This document shows positions 45,253 through 57,519 of a stretch of 64,000 nt of DNA, piece by piece. The stretch's first letter is position 1, and the number at the start of each line of letters is the position of its first letter. The notes below the pieces were generated by a model. That model saw only the letters and a list, made by a program, of their open reading frames with translations. It did no database searches and was not told where the DNA came from. Source of the stretch: Margaritispora aquatica (Eukaryota > Ascomycota > Leotiomycetes > Helotiales > Discinellaceae). The position numbers and the translations under genes were made by a program. Location of the stretch: the NCBI GenBank assembly GCA_007644065.1, contig VJWN01000015.1:294658-358657 (forward strand), read 5' to 3'.

Positions 45253-46945
45253 TCACTTGTGCGTCTCCTGATCCTTCTTCTGCGCATCCATAATCCACTT
45301 CGAGTGATGCTCCGCAAACTCCTTCTCGCCCTCTTTGTTCTTCATCTTCTCCTTCATCTTGAAAGGTTCAGGGACATCGAGACCGCGCTTGATGGCGGGA
45401 CGAGCGTTGATCTTATCGAGCCATTGCTTGATTTCGCTGTTTCACGCATCCTAGTCAGCATTGTTTTGTTCACCAACAGAACCTCTCCAGTCTGATTATG
45501 CCTTACACAATATAGGTAGCTGATGCAGAGGTAGTACAGTAGACAAATAGAGCAACGTTGGAAATTTTTGGCAAACAAAAGACAGTGGTAGAAAATGGCA
45601 CTCACGTAAATTCAGCCACATCAACACCAGCCCACTCTGCCCAATTAATCCACGAGAAACACGCCAGGTCCGCAATCGTCATCTTGTCGCCCACAATCCA
45701 GGGGCCGTTGCCATCGGAGATGCCTTTGCCGCCACCGGCGGTGGAGGCCGGTGTCCCGGCTGCGGTGTAGTTCTCTGCACGCTGGTGGCACAGTCTATCA
45801 TCTAGGACTTTGTAGAGACGCTTTGTCTTTGTTTTGTTAGTTGGAGATATATCAGAGCTGTTCTAGATGGCGCAGAGAGGAAGAAGCCGAAAGGGTGTGG
45901 TGGGTGAGAATGCGAAATGCGAGAAGTGGAGGTGTGGTGAGGAAGTGAGAAGGTAGAGAGGCGAGAGCGAGAGCGAGTCAGAAATCGCTGTTGTCGATGC
46001 ATGAAAAATAGCGAGATAACATACCTCAGTTTGGTAGCGCTTGATAGCATAGTCGAATTTCTCTGGTGCATAGCGATAGAAGTGATTCGCTTGACCCTAT
46101 CACACCAGACTGTCAGAACCAGCCTCGCTTATTCAAAGAGACGGATCTAGAGGAGACAGCATCTACCTGCATAGGTCCAATCCCACTCTGCATCCAAGTC
46201 ATCCACTCAACGACCTCCCAATACCTATTCCAAGTCCAAAAATCAGCCTTGAGATCTTCGTACTCATTCCTGCTTACACGATGTGCGTCCCACTGACCAA
46301 TACCAAATCCTGAACAGACAAAAGCGAATTTCGCACAACTTCATCCAGGCTGGGGTAGGTAGGTGCTAGCACTCACTTCGGCGTATCAAAAGGAAAACTA
46401 AGCTTCTCATCCCGATCATACTTCTGGCACAAATAAAGCATGATAGCCATTCCCTCAAACACGCGCTTCTCCTGCGTCTTGCCATCCGGTGTGGTGGTGT
46501 GGTCGAGAATCGCTGGGATACGTCCATTTGCTTCTCTTCATCAGCAACAACCCAATCCAAACCAACTGGTTTATATCTGTTGTGCAAGGGAAACTAGGGA
46601 GTATAAAGCCGGGACGAGACGAAACGCACGATTAATCTTCAAATACCACTCCTCCTTCTGGACATTCTTCGAGATTTCAATGTGTGTCACTTGGTACTCT
46701 AACCCTAACTCCTCCAGCGTGATGGAGACTTTTTGGCCGTTGGGTGTGCCGGACGTGTAGAGTCTATGTTTTTCTCATTGTAAGCACTGTCTAATTAATC
46801 TGTCTTTCTCTCTGTCTTCCTTTCTACATCTTTCTTTCTTTCTCTTACCCAATGCCGCTTCGCGGCATCATATTACTACATTATTCATCCAAGCACCGGA
46901 ATAAAAATGTGGGGAAGCTCACGAGATATCAGTCTTAGGCACCAT
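45253..46945 (-). CDS. Glutathione S-transferase, Ure2/GTT-like
   Basis: Seven exons on the minus strand: 46945-46923, 46763-46630, 46530-46377, 46224-46167, 46096-46025, 45826-45606 and 45436-45253, giving 281 residues exactly in frame. All six introns are GT-AG (70-198 nt). The N-terminal thioredoxin-like domain includes SLYTSGTPNGQKVSITLEEL and the cis-proline loop INPNGRIPAI. The helical domain has WMTWMQSGIGPMQ, GQANHFYRYAPEK, DDRL and the N-capping box in GDKMTIADLACFSWINWAEW. This is the Ure2p-type class widespread in fungi, which conjugates or reduces with glutathione in the cytosol. The C-terminal Lys/Glu-rich helix (KMKEKMKNKEGEKEF) is longer than usual. The first exon is only 23 bases, and the start at 46945 relies on the splice model. 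Confidence 0.92.
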
Positions 46946-48787
46946 TGCATGTAATTGTCCTTCGCGTCTTCACTTCAGGTACCCCTATAGTCCAATTCAA
47001 GAACCTCTTTCGAAAACAAACCTCGTTTACTAATCGAAAACAAAATAAAATATGTATCGAACTACAGCTTTCAGAACAATAGATGCTGAAATACAAATCC
47101 TTCAAGTCGCGGTACAACTGAGAAACCTCTGAGCAATCCCTTATACCGAAACATTCCCCCCTCACTATGACGTCTAATTTTGCTACTATCGTCCGAGGCT
47201 CAGAGTCAAGCTCGTCTTAGTAAGTCCCTAGCATCCAGACTACCTCCTCTAGGGTAAGCTAGTTACCTGCATGCATGACTTTCCCCCTTCTCTCCGTACG
47301 CTCTGAACATCCACAAGGGAAAATAATATTGTACAACTAAATGAGAGCACTGCGTCTATATATAAGTAAAAGAAAATCCAAGAAAGAGAAGATGCAATCT
47401 TGAAATCCAATAGAAATGGAAATGCACAGTAATTAAGACACGTGACAGACAATCTCTAAATCTAGTCGCTTCGTGACAGGATATGCTATCCGTCCATTCA
47501 TTCGATTTAGACTCCTAATGTTCAGAAAGTTTCTGGCCTGGCTTGATTGTCATACAGAACTTCTCCCCATCCATTCATCCACCGCTCTACTCAAGCTTAA
47601 CCTTCCACGAAGGCAGTCGTAAGATCCGTACGTACATACCCATCTCATCTAATCTCATCTCATCATCTTACTCCATCGCACCTCCCTTCCCTTGCTAATT
47701 CATCCCCACAGCGAAAGATCTCCGTGTGCATCCGCTCAACTGCTTACCTCCCTAGGCACTGCAGCTATAAACATGTGTACTGTGCATGTTCTAGGGAGAG
47801 AACTGCATAGAGTTTGCGGGGTGCGTGAAAGCTGCCTCGTGGATTGTCCTCGGTATTGAGCCAATGATATCTGTCTGTCGGGTTTCATATAATATTCATA
47901 TGCTGAAGAGTGAATAAGAAATATTACGGCATCACACAACATTCGTTGACGTTTGATTTAGATACGCATGTCCTTGAAGTAAAGGGCGCGTGGAAGGAGA
48001 AGAGAGAAGAGAATTGTATAGTGTACTTGGCTGTATCGATTCGTAAGTATGTAAATAACAACGAAGAAACCCCCCAACAAACAACAACGACGACAACAAC
48101 AATAGCGCAACGAAAGAGCCCAGATCCAAACAATTGCGTCGTATAGGCAAGATCCTTCGAGCACAAGAGAAGACCGATAATGAGTGTGCTGTTTTTTCTA
48201 CCCTTTCCCTTTCCCTTCTCCTTCTCGTCCAATTTCCCCAGCATTATAAAGTGCACCCAAATCAGAGCACTAGCACCCGCCAATCCACCAAACGAAAGCA
48301 TGGGTATAGGTATCATAAAGACAACAAAGTTCCTCCTTTCAGCTCGACCACAGATCACTAACCACACTCAACCGATCCTCCCAAACTTTCCAATTCCAAA
48401 AGACCAAATCCCATACATCGACCGACAAAAGAAATGAGAAAGATTCAAAGACCTACCCCTCATGGCCATCCATGCATATGCAGTATTCTAACGAATGCAA
48501 GGTGAAATCACCCAAGAGTGAACAAAAAGACCAAAAACACAAAGAAATTTGCAGCATGAGCATAAATCAAAAACAAGTAGACCCAGACCCTGTGTACGCC
48601 GGACAATGCCCTCATTGCTACCCTACCCAATTCGGTCCATCATGCAGTCATTCCGGAGCTGTTTTGAGCTATCCTATCGTATGTATTCGTAAGTTTCATG
48701 GCGTGTATAAAAACGCGGGTATCTTCTGAAAATGTGTATATACAGTACACAAAGTGTATCTGCCTGCGATAGTTGGGGTCGCAGACT
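46946..48787. other. Intergenic region
   Basis: About 1.85 kb without a supported gene. A minus-strand frame at 47924-48367 and a plus-strand frame at 48472-48729 have no domain or splice support. A CAA/ACG-rich low-complexity tract lies at about 48060-48110. Confidence 0.5.
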
Positions 48788-51059
48788 CTAATATGCGGGC
48801 ACTTTATCAGCATTAGTAGCCACGGCTACTAATGCCTCTAAGCGCATATGGTTTTCTGATGAGTTGGGAGGAGGAGGTTGGTACTGGATTTGAGACGAGG
48901 TGTTCAAGCTACTCTGACGAGAATGCTGAGCTAGTTCACCTAGAGACTTAGGGTAAACAGAAGGGTGTCCATAAGTTTGTGGAGTTGACATGGCTTCGTG
49001 TCTCTCGATGTCTCCATTAGAATGGACTATGCTAGGAATGATCTCGGTAACATGTAGGTTGCCTGGAGTTCCCGGAATTCCACCCTCTGATCCACTGGAT
49101 TCAACAGGAGACGGCCTTTGCATTGCCTGTGGGTATTGGGTGAGTTGTACTGGTCCTGGTGGACTAAGCGGGCCATGATACCAACCCATTCTCTTCGACT
49201 TCGTGGGCGTCGCTGGAGGTGCACTAGCATGCTGCTGACGATAGATGCCACCACTTGTTTGAGGCCTGACAGAGTATGTCGATTCTTCAAATCGAACAGT
49301 ATGTTGAGTTCTGACTTGCTCGGCCTCTTGAGCTCTAACTCGCTCAGCTTGTGCTTGAACTGCCCTGTGTGCATCATTGGCCCAAGAGCTTGCAGCATCT
49401 GTTGTTCCTTGCAAATCCAGTTGATTCATGGTTCGATTGATACCTTGCTCCCAATGTTGGCTGTTTGGACGCTCCTGTCGATATGGGTCCAAGGATTGTT
49501 GTTGCTGTGGTGCATGGGTTGGAGTATCAATCATCATCGGACTTGGTTGGCGTCGAACTGGGGAAGCGGGCCGTGGAAGAGGATCAAAACTCTCAATACC
49601 AGGGAGTCGTGGATGCTGTGGTGGAGCATTGCTTGGGACGATAGGAGGTTGAGGAAGAGGCGGCGAGAAGTGAGTAGCATAATGGCTTGGAGTTGTAACC
49701 TGTTGTAAACGGCTAGTGAAGCTCGAGTTTGCGCCAAATTGAGAATATGTATCAGGGTGCCAAGTTCGTCTTCTCCATGCTGCATCCTCAACAGTGGATA
49801 ATGACTCTCGTCGAGAAGACCAACCAGACCCGCTAATCGAAGCAGTTGGGCTACCAAGCATACTCCCAACCGGAGAAAAGGATCCTGAATTGTTAATTTG
49901 ACTAAATACGGAGGGTGGTGGATAGTTATTTCCATGAGGTGACTGGAAAGGATTTCCCGCAGAAGGTACAGACAATCGTCTACCTGGCGTCTGATGTCCA
50001 TTGTAGAGACTTTGAGTGCGAGAGTGGCCCATGGGTGGTGATTGCATTCCAGAGCCCCAATGTGGACTGTTTTGCCCAGTAGAGAAAGTAGCAGAAGTTG
50101 GTGTGCTGAAACCTGGAGACTGCGGTCTATAAGGGTACTGACCATTCGGCGTCTCTGGTCGATATGCCTCTTGAGAATATCTGGCTCTGGGATCTCCACC
50201 AGCCATAATTAGAGGTGGTGGACGGCTTCTAGGGTCATCTCTCTGACTATAAACTGAAGCCACGGATCCAATGCTGGAAGCCGATAAGGAGTTCCGTTGG
50301 TGGCCACGAATCGGGCCAGATTGACTTCCTGCTGTCGAGGCTCTGCTTCTGCTTCCAGGTGGTCTAACCCTATCTGTGCGCACTTGCCTCTGGAATCGTG
50401 TACCAGTTGCAGCAAGAGAATCCCCCGGAATTTCTTCATTCTGATGGACAGTTTGCGCGTGTTGTCGTAGATTATCAAGTCGTGAGAATCTGCGAGAGCA
50501 GTGGCATTGAAACGGACGCTCGCCAGTGTGTTTTCTGGAGTTGTGTTAGTGCACGATTGTATTTTTGAGAAAGATACTCGTACCTAATGTGTCGAGCAAG
50601 ATGCTCACTTCGTGTGAAGCTCAAGCAGCATGGTGGATAATCAGTACAGTAGAACTTTTGCGACTTGGTCTTCTTTTTAGATCTCGTTCCATCTGGGTTG
50701 AGACTAGCGCTATCATCCGAAGCATTATCTCCTTCAGCATCAGAGCCCATGGCTATTTCATCCGACGTTTGAGACTTCGAAGAGTGCTGAGAATTGACAC
50801 GATCCAAATCTCCCTTTGGAAAGTCTTGGTTGGAGGGGTTGATAGCAGCGGGGAAAGACTGAGGAGTTGGTAGAGGTCGCTGGCTGGCCAGAGCACCAAA
50901 GTTGGCTCGAGTGGGAGTTGTTGCATCGTCTCGATTCATAGTTGGAAGTTGAGAGCTTGGTGCAGTATTAGGACGTGGAGTTAAAGGATTCGACTCTTCG
51001 CCAGGCCGAGCATGAAGTTCAGGCACAATCGTCGTGTTGACAGGGCGAAAGGTAGTCAT
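48788..51059 (-). CDS. C2H2 zinc-finger transcription factor with two fingers
   Basis: Exons 51059-50584 and 50534-48788 (740 residues); the 49-nt intron (GTACGA...CTCCAG) lies inside the finger pair and the join reads [16 protein letters not shown] use the ATG at 51059; the frame is open upstream without ATG. Finger 1 (about 138-161) has C138 and C144/145 with H157 and H161; finger 2 (169-189) has an unusually tight C-x-C start. The recognition helices are RSEHLAR and RLDNLRQ, close to those of Msn2-like proteins, so a G-rich AGGGG-type site is likely. An acidic and basic stretch precedes the fingers ([18 protein letters not shown]). The rest is long, disordered and rich in Gln, Pro and Ser, as in fungal activators. 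Target genes are unknown. Confidence 0.9.
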
Positions 51060-54000
51060 TGTTCTGAATCTTGAACTTGTTCTTTGTTGATGACGGAGGG
51101 GTTGGGACGGCGGGACGACGGGAATAGCGTAGCCCAAAGAGGTGGGAAGAGGAGGTTGAAGAGGTCGGAGCGATGAAGGATAGATTGAGCTTGCGCATTT
51201 AAGACATATGAAGCGATGAATTAAAGAGCATCTATCCGCGAGTCCGCAGAGTTGAAGGAGTCAGGTACCAAAGTTTGAAGTAGGTATTGAGGCTCAAATC
51301 CAAGTCCTGTGTCCCAGTGTTGCCCGGAAGCGTCGATAGTGGCAAGGCACGGACACAGCCTGACCAGCAGCTGTATCGGTATCGATATCGATGCTGAAAA
51401 AGTCGCCTAGTCGATAATAGATCAGGCTCGCACAAGTTCTGCAGGCTGATAGAGATGACAGTTCGATTCCAAGGATAGTTCTAGTCGTGAACAGAGGTTG
51501 TTGGTGTTGTGGGTGGTGAAGGTGGTGGTGGGAGGATTCAGAGTTGTGCGAAGTTAGGTTAGTGAGCAAAGATGCGACCGGAGAGACCAGAGGAGGGGAA
51601 TTATTGCGATGGTGCAAGTGCCAGTGCCCCCCTGAGATAGCCGATTAATCGACAGCAAGGATGTCCTTTTTTGACTAAGAGGATTCAATGTCTATTCGAT
51701 CACTCCAGGTTCAGGATTCAAACAGGTGGCCCTTGAACTGTTTGACGGGTATTAATTAACCTTATCAGAAGCAATGATGGTGAGAAATTTCCTTCCTGAA
51801 AGCTTGTCTTGCTTGATCTCCAACACTTTGCGTGGTGAATTGAGTCGGATGATGAGAGTTGATGGTTTGAACCTCCCACCGAAGGTGCCTTGTCCTGCCT
51901 TGGTCGTATGTTGGCTGGTAAGTTGAGGAGGTAGGCAGTGGAGCTGAGCTGAGTTGACCTGTGCTTTTGTTATGTTTTGCTTTGCTATGCTGTGGTGTGC
52001 TGTGCAGAGCGTGCGGTGCGGTGCGGTGGATCTGCAGCTGCAGCGCAGGAGCAGGAAAGTTGTATGGTGAGGAGAATTTTGAAGGTGATGGAGATTGGAG
52101 GGAGTGAGGATTGGAAGTTGAGAGGTCAGAGGATGACAGCCAGGGAATGAATCATGAACCTTGAACCACAGTGTGACGATAAGCGAGCAGGAGGTAAGAA
52201 AGGCTTACGACTTGCAGATGTAGGTGGTGGGAGGGAGGGTGAGTAAAGTAGTGGAGGAAAAAGAAGGCGAAGATGAGAACGATGAATGAAATAAAGATGC
52301 TGGACGAATCACACTTGCAATGTGGTACTTCGGCACAACCATAGATGGCATTCAAAAAAGAGCTACTACTGTAATATTTCATGACCGGTCGACTTGGACT
52401 GGACAAACTGGGGACAGCATTGGTAGTGCGGACGTCCTATTCGTCTGAACTTGGACATAAGCGGTTTGCGGTGGATGGTAAGACTTTGTAAGTTCACCGA
52501 AGTCCCCCGCTGAGGATCAATTTGGGTCATAGTCACGTCACCCGTAGCGTACTCTCTTCCGAGTGTCTAGATTCAACCCTCTCTTCAAACTTATCCGAGA
52601 TTTCAGCAAGATTCCCATGTTGAAATCATAGAGCTCTTCAACTATTGTGCCTGGCATGTCTTCTTGTGAGTGAAAGAACAGGACAGAGAATAGACGAGCC
52701 TGAGCCACTTGTATGTGAGTGGATCACAGGCTATTTTAGTGTAGTGTTTCAAGATGTGTTCGTTCCTGAATTACTGCTGTGGGTGCCTGTGAAGGAGGGA
52801 AGGGTGCAGTAGGAGAAATCCCAACTGGGACTGATTGTTATTCGTGGATCCCGCGATTGCACAGTAGTAAAAATACTAGGATGCTTCTTCCCAACCAGCT
52901 ACTTCTAAGGAAGCAGCCAGCCACAAGCTATTGTAAAGTGTATCTTGAAAAGCAAATTCTCCAGCATGACATGTTGACAGTGACAAAGCAAAGTTGCTTC
53001 TTATGATGCGTATGCAATAATAGCACATTCATAATAAAAACTGCCATACTTTAAGCGAATGCCCGTGTCAAATGCAAACTTCATCACATCAACACCAGTT
53101 TTCCCATATCTCTAGGGTCTCCTGGTCTGGTGCGGGAAGAAAGATGTAAAAAGATGTCATATTTCATGGTTTCCCCTCGTCTTTGATTGCCACGGCTTCT
53201 ATCGGTGGCGGAGTGGGTGGTGTGTGCCCTCGATAAGGATCCAGCCAGAGTGAGGGGCACAGCACCAAAGTAGTACTAGTGGACGGCCAAACATACTTCA
53301 CCGCCCACCTCCATGATCGTGCTCTGCCCTCTTTGAAACTCTCCAATGTCTTGACTTCGGATATAACGACTTGGATCTGACCATGTTTTCAAGCAACTTG
53401 CTACCTACAGGTATGCTATATTATACTTAAGCGAGCCCGCAAAGAAAAAAGAGGATGTGTATATAGATGCATGGTGCACTATGCCGATATCTTTAACAAA
53501 CTATTATACCTCGCAACCTCGATACTCGGTCAGCACTATCAGCCTTGAGAATTGGCATTCGCACAGGTACAGCAGTAAATATCAGGGCTACTGCGGTGCA
53601 AAAATATAGGAAAGGCCCAGCTCCCAGATCTCCGGACAATATACGTGCAGTAGATTCCCACCGTGCGACCTAGGCCAAACAATACTTCTGGACGTTGTGC
53701 CGTTTTCCACCTCAGCTCCAAACATCGCCATCTTCCTCCTCTGCACTTGCAATCGGGACATTTCGTCAACCTCGGATCTGCAGCCTCACTCCGATGCATC
53801 AAGACATTGCACTTCGTATTCCTAAGACATCTTACATCATCAAAGTCTCAAAACACGTAGTCTTACAACCACTTCCTTCTGGATCAACTCCATGTTCACG
53901 CCCCATCCAGTCTCACTTGGATACCTAAAGCCCATCCAACCAGCGAGGCAGCGAGTCAGCAGCGGACTTCTCATCATGCCGCCATCCCACAGGCAAACCC

Positions 54001-55758
54001 ACCGCCTAGGCGCCACAATAACGCTATTATACCGCGAACTTTCCAGACCGACCATACATCTCATTCTGATCTGACCTCTCCTGCAGCTGCAAGGCACAAC
54101 TTTTGGAAGCTCGACCAGATGATGCGCGTTGGCCTCGAACCCACAAGGCGAAAAAGGTCATGGCTCCAACTTCTGATTCGTAATAATACGCCCTTAGTCC
54201 CTCGTCTTTCTTTCACCAACATATCCCACGCAGTTTGTCAAGCGGCAAAAAAAGTCTTGGTGTTGCACTTGCAAAAGAAAACCAGCCATCTTCTTGCCAG
54301 CCCCCGTCTTTTTTTTTGCTCTCGGCTGTTTGCGGTTATGCAAATGCGTAGAAAATTGAAAGCGTTTCTGTCCTCATTTTCCTGTACCTGCTTGAACAAC
54401 ATCTTTGTTTGCGTGCCTCGCGTGCCTTGCACGCTTCCCGATCGTTCCTGGTTCCTTACATTGATTTTAGCTATGTGGGGACTGTTGAGAAGTCCGGTGG
54501 CTAAGTTGCATTTTAGCAGATTGGTGAGCCAATAGACAGTCACGGGACTGCCAAGGCTCAAATTAGAATCAGATGATGTTGAGCATTCTTAAATTCATAA
54601 CTGATCTAATATATTGCCTAATTGTGATTTAGAGTTAGGTTCCGAGTCCTCCGGAATCGTGCTCTTCTTTGAGATAATGCAAATGTGTCCTTAGCATCAC
54701 TTCAAATGATCACATGACCTGTTCAAGCTTTCAGTTTCGTTGGTTCTTGCATGAAGAGACTTCATACTTCATTCGGGGAAATGCTTTGCGAGGTATAGGA
54801 GTATGTCTACCAGAATGAATTTCAATCTTCCAGCTCGGCAGCAGCATAGTGGCTATGCAAGTACTGTCAAGTCCAATCCCAGCATCAGTCCTTGCGAGTT
54901 TTGTTACTTTAACGAACAGCCAAAGCTGGAGACATGTTTATACCCTTGATATATTCACCACGCACCACTGTGATATGGTTGAAGTAACGGAATACCCATA
55001 CTGCCGTCTTACTATTACCTCTTGCTTATGCAAACTTGATGCTTTTGTTTTAGCATCCTTGTTTGACCGAGATCGCGGATTTGGCGAAATAGAGCAGGAA
55101 CACCACGCCATAGTGAACAAAGAATATAAAATCTACACACTGTTACATTTCTACAAGATCAGTGATCTTAGCAAGCTGATGCATTTCCAAGATCAGTGGC
55201 TCCGCAGCCAGTGGTCGGCATTCAAACCGCGGAGTAGGTGAACATTCAACACATCCCACATATACTCAAACCCTCCAAACATCTCCCTCACTTTCTCGTC
55301 CCTGTATCCCACAACCTGCCCAAAGACCTCTCAAAGAGATACTCTACCTCATCAAAGACACGAGCCAATCGCTCACGAAAACCAACATCACGTGCAAGTA
55401 GCATAGCCTCCTAAACAGACAGGCACCCTTCTCAAGAACTCTCGCCAAGCACAACAAGGCCCTTCAATTGGAGACAGCGAGGTCTCGACGTTGCATTCGC
55501 GGAGTCGAGATGTGGTGTTCCTTCGTCGACTTCGGTGGTTTATGAGACGGGAGTGGCTATGCTTGTTTCTCATGTTGATGTCGGGGTTGCGTATGGGGAT
55601 GGAGATGGAGATATATCATGAGTGTGGATCTCGAGTGTGGAAATTCGCTTTGATGAGACCAACAAGCTTCTTCCTGTATTCAAGCTCCAGAGCTCACCTC
55701 ACTTCACTACACTCCATACATCGTCATCACAATCTCTGCTACGAGCAAGTAAGCAAAC
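51060..55758. other. Long intergenic region and probable zinc-finger gene leader
   Basis: About 4.7 kb with no supported gene on either strand. The first 1.3 kb next to the zinc-finger gene is GA/GT-rich (CT/CA on the transcribed strand), with GTGCGGTGCGGTGCGG-type repeats near 52000-52030, and probably holds a long promoter or 5' leader. A 138-codon frame at 54119-54535 and others near 53.9 and 55.5 kb show no domain. The stretch may contain unannotated non-coding RNA, which cannot be judged from sequence. Confidence 0.45.
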
Positions 55759-56390
55759 ATGTCTTCCCTCCTCATCTTTTCCAGCACCGAAGTCCCATCA
55801 CCAACAACGACACAACGCGTCGTCATGACAGCATCATCCACCAGCACCAGTACAGCCATCTCCGTCGCGAAACCAATATCTCCTCACTGGTACCTCAAAA
55901 CGAACGGCCAACCGACGACCCTCGTGATCGTGGTACCGATCTTCATGTTCCTGCTTGTTTTGATTCTCATCACGATTTGTGCGGTGAAATGTTGTTGTTG
56001 TCCGCAGGCGAGGAGAGCGAGGAAGGAAAGGAAGAGGGTGGCGAGGTGAGTTTTGAGTTCTGAGGTTTGAAGTTTGAGGTTTGGGTGGGGAAGTGTTCTT
56101 GGGGACATGGGTTGCGGAATTGGGAATTCGGGTCTGGTGTGTCGTATATGTGCTGATGTATACTTCTGTAGAGAGATGAGAGTTGCGAAAAAAGTGCGCG
56201 GTGGATACGTACCAGGAAATGGAAAGCAGACGGAAGTAAAGGGGGGCAATGTGAGTTCTGTTTTGGACTTGTTTTGTTTTCGTGAAAATGAGAATGTGGA
56301 ATTAAGTGCTGACGTTAATAGGTCAAGCACGGTGAATCTCGGGCGAGTGACGATGCGCTGCCGCAATATACCCCGAAACTCATGGGCTAG
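55759..56390 (+). CDS. Small single-pass membrane protein
   Basis: Exons are 55759-56045, 56172-56250 and 56322-56390 (144 residues). Introns are 126 and 71 nt, the latter with a GCTGAC branch and an AATAG acceptor; all three exons join in frame and end YTPKLMG. The N-terminal 50 residues are rich in Ser and Thr. One membrane helix follows (about 54-76, LVIVVPIFMFLLVLILI), then a four-cysteine run (KCCCCPQ) suited to palmitoylation, and a strongly basic cytoplasmic tail (RRARKERKRVARRE). The tail ends with a PQYTP motif. This type I or III layout is common among fungal membrane sensors and adaptors, but I recognise no family. Confidence 0.75.
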
Positions 56391-57519
56391 GTTGGATTGT
56401 ATTGACATTTGGCGTGACCTTGTCGCTCAAGTAATGCTTACTTGTTGTTCTGTTGAGTTTGCTGTTCTTGTTTTATCGTAGCCAGCATAGCATAGCCTGT
56501 GGAGATTGATGCAGTTAGTTAGTGCTGTGTTCTTGTCCAAATATCCATAATCCATTTTCTGGTATGAAAATAGCCGTTAGCTAGTTGCTGTTTTGTGGAC
56601 TCTGTCGTGCGAGCCAAATACAGACCCGTTTTAAAAGTTCTCCGTTGTTAGATTACAATCAATGCTCTTCATTTCTACATCTGCTGCATCGGGTAGTAGG
56701 CCTTTCAAGCTGTTGAGGTCCCTTGTTGAAGTGAGACTCCCAAGTAGATTGGTTAAACTTGCTATCTCTACAATAGGTCTTTTTTTTCAGTCTCTACGTT
56801 CACACTTTGGGAGATAAGGCTACAGACACGGACATCGGCGATGTAAGAATTTATTATGCCAGGAGCACTCCTTCATCTGATCGTTCGTATTGGGATGATC
56901 TGGTACCTCCTGCCTATCATTCTCCATAGGTTAGTCAATCTGCCTCTGCCTAGCATAGGTATCAACTGATAGATCCCTCAATCACTCACTACTAATCAAA
57001 AGTATCAATACCAGCGCATTAGTTGAAATTTTCAAATAGTATCAGTCAGTCAGCTAGGGATTCCTTAAGCTAATGGTATTCTTTCAGTAATCTCTTCGAA
57101 AACTATCAGTGTTAGGATTAGTTTAACAATAGAGAAGACTGCTGTGGCGCTGGTTTTTCTTTGGAAGAGAGGCACAAAGGAAGAATCTGGAACATTCTCA
57201 AGAGATGCAAGCGGAGCTCTGTGACAAAGCATTATCTTTTACTCTACCCTCACTTTGTCCGTAGTCTCCGTCTATGCTTCTCCTGCCTTAAGGACGTTTT
57301 GTCAACTAGTGAGTGTTAGATGTAAAATCTGTTGAAGTCATTGAGAGACGCGAAATATAGGTCTTCACTTGAACACTTCAATCGCTGAGCACTCTAGCTT
57401 TTTTCCACCTTGCCAGCTTGACGAAGCGATCAATATCAATCACAAGAATACTTGTAATTCACGCAAAAATAATACATACACCCTGACCTAACACCTCTAA
57501 TCTCGCATATCTTTCCAAG
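56391..57519. other. Intergenic region
   Basis: About 1.1 kb, AT-rich in places, no gene seen. The final 100 bases should be the leader of the large downstream gene. Confidence 0.5.

Noticed and set aside
46226..46376. Extra small exon between GST exons 3 and 4
   Set aside because: It would insert an unusual peptide; removing the whole 152-nt stretch as one intron gives the family-typical join.
54119..54205. Possible tRNA on the minus strand, suggested by a GGTTCGAG word
   Set aside because: The T-stem has a mismatch and no matching acceptor arm, D-arm or anticodon stem could be built.
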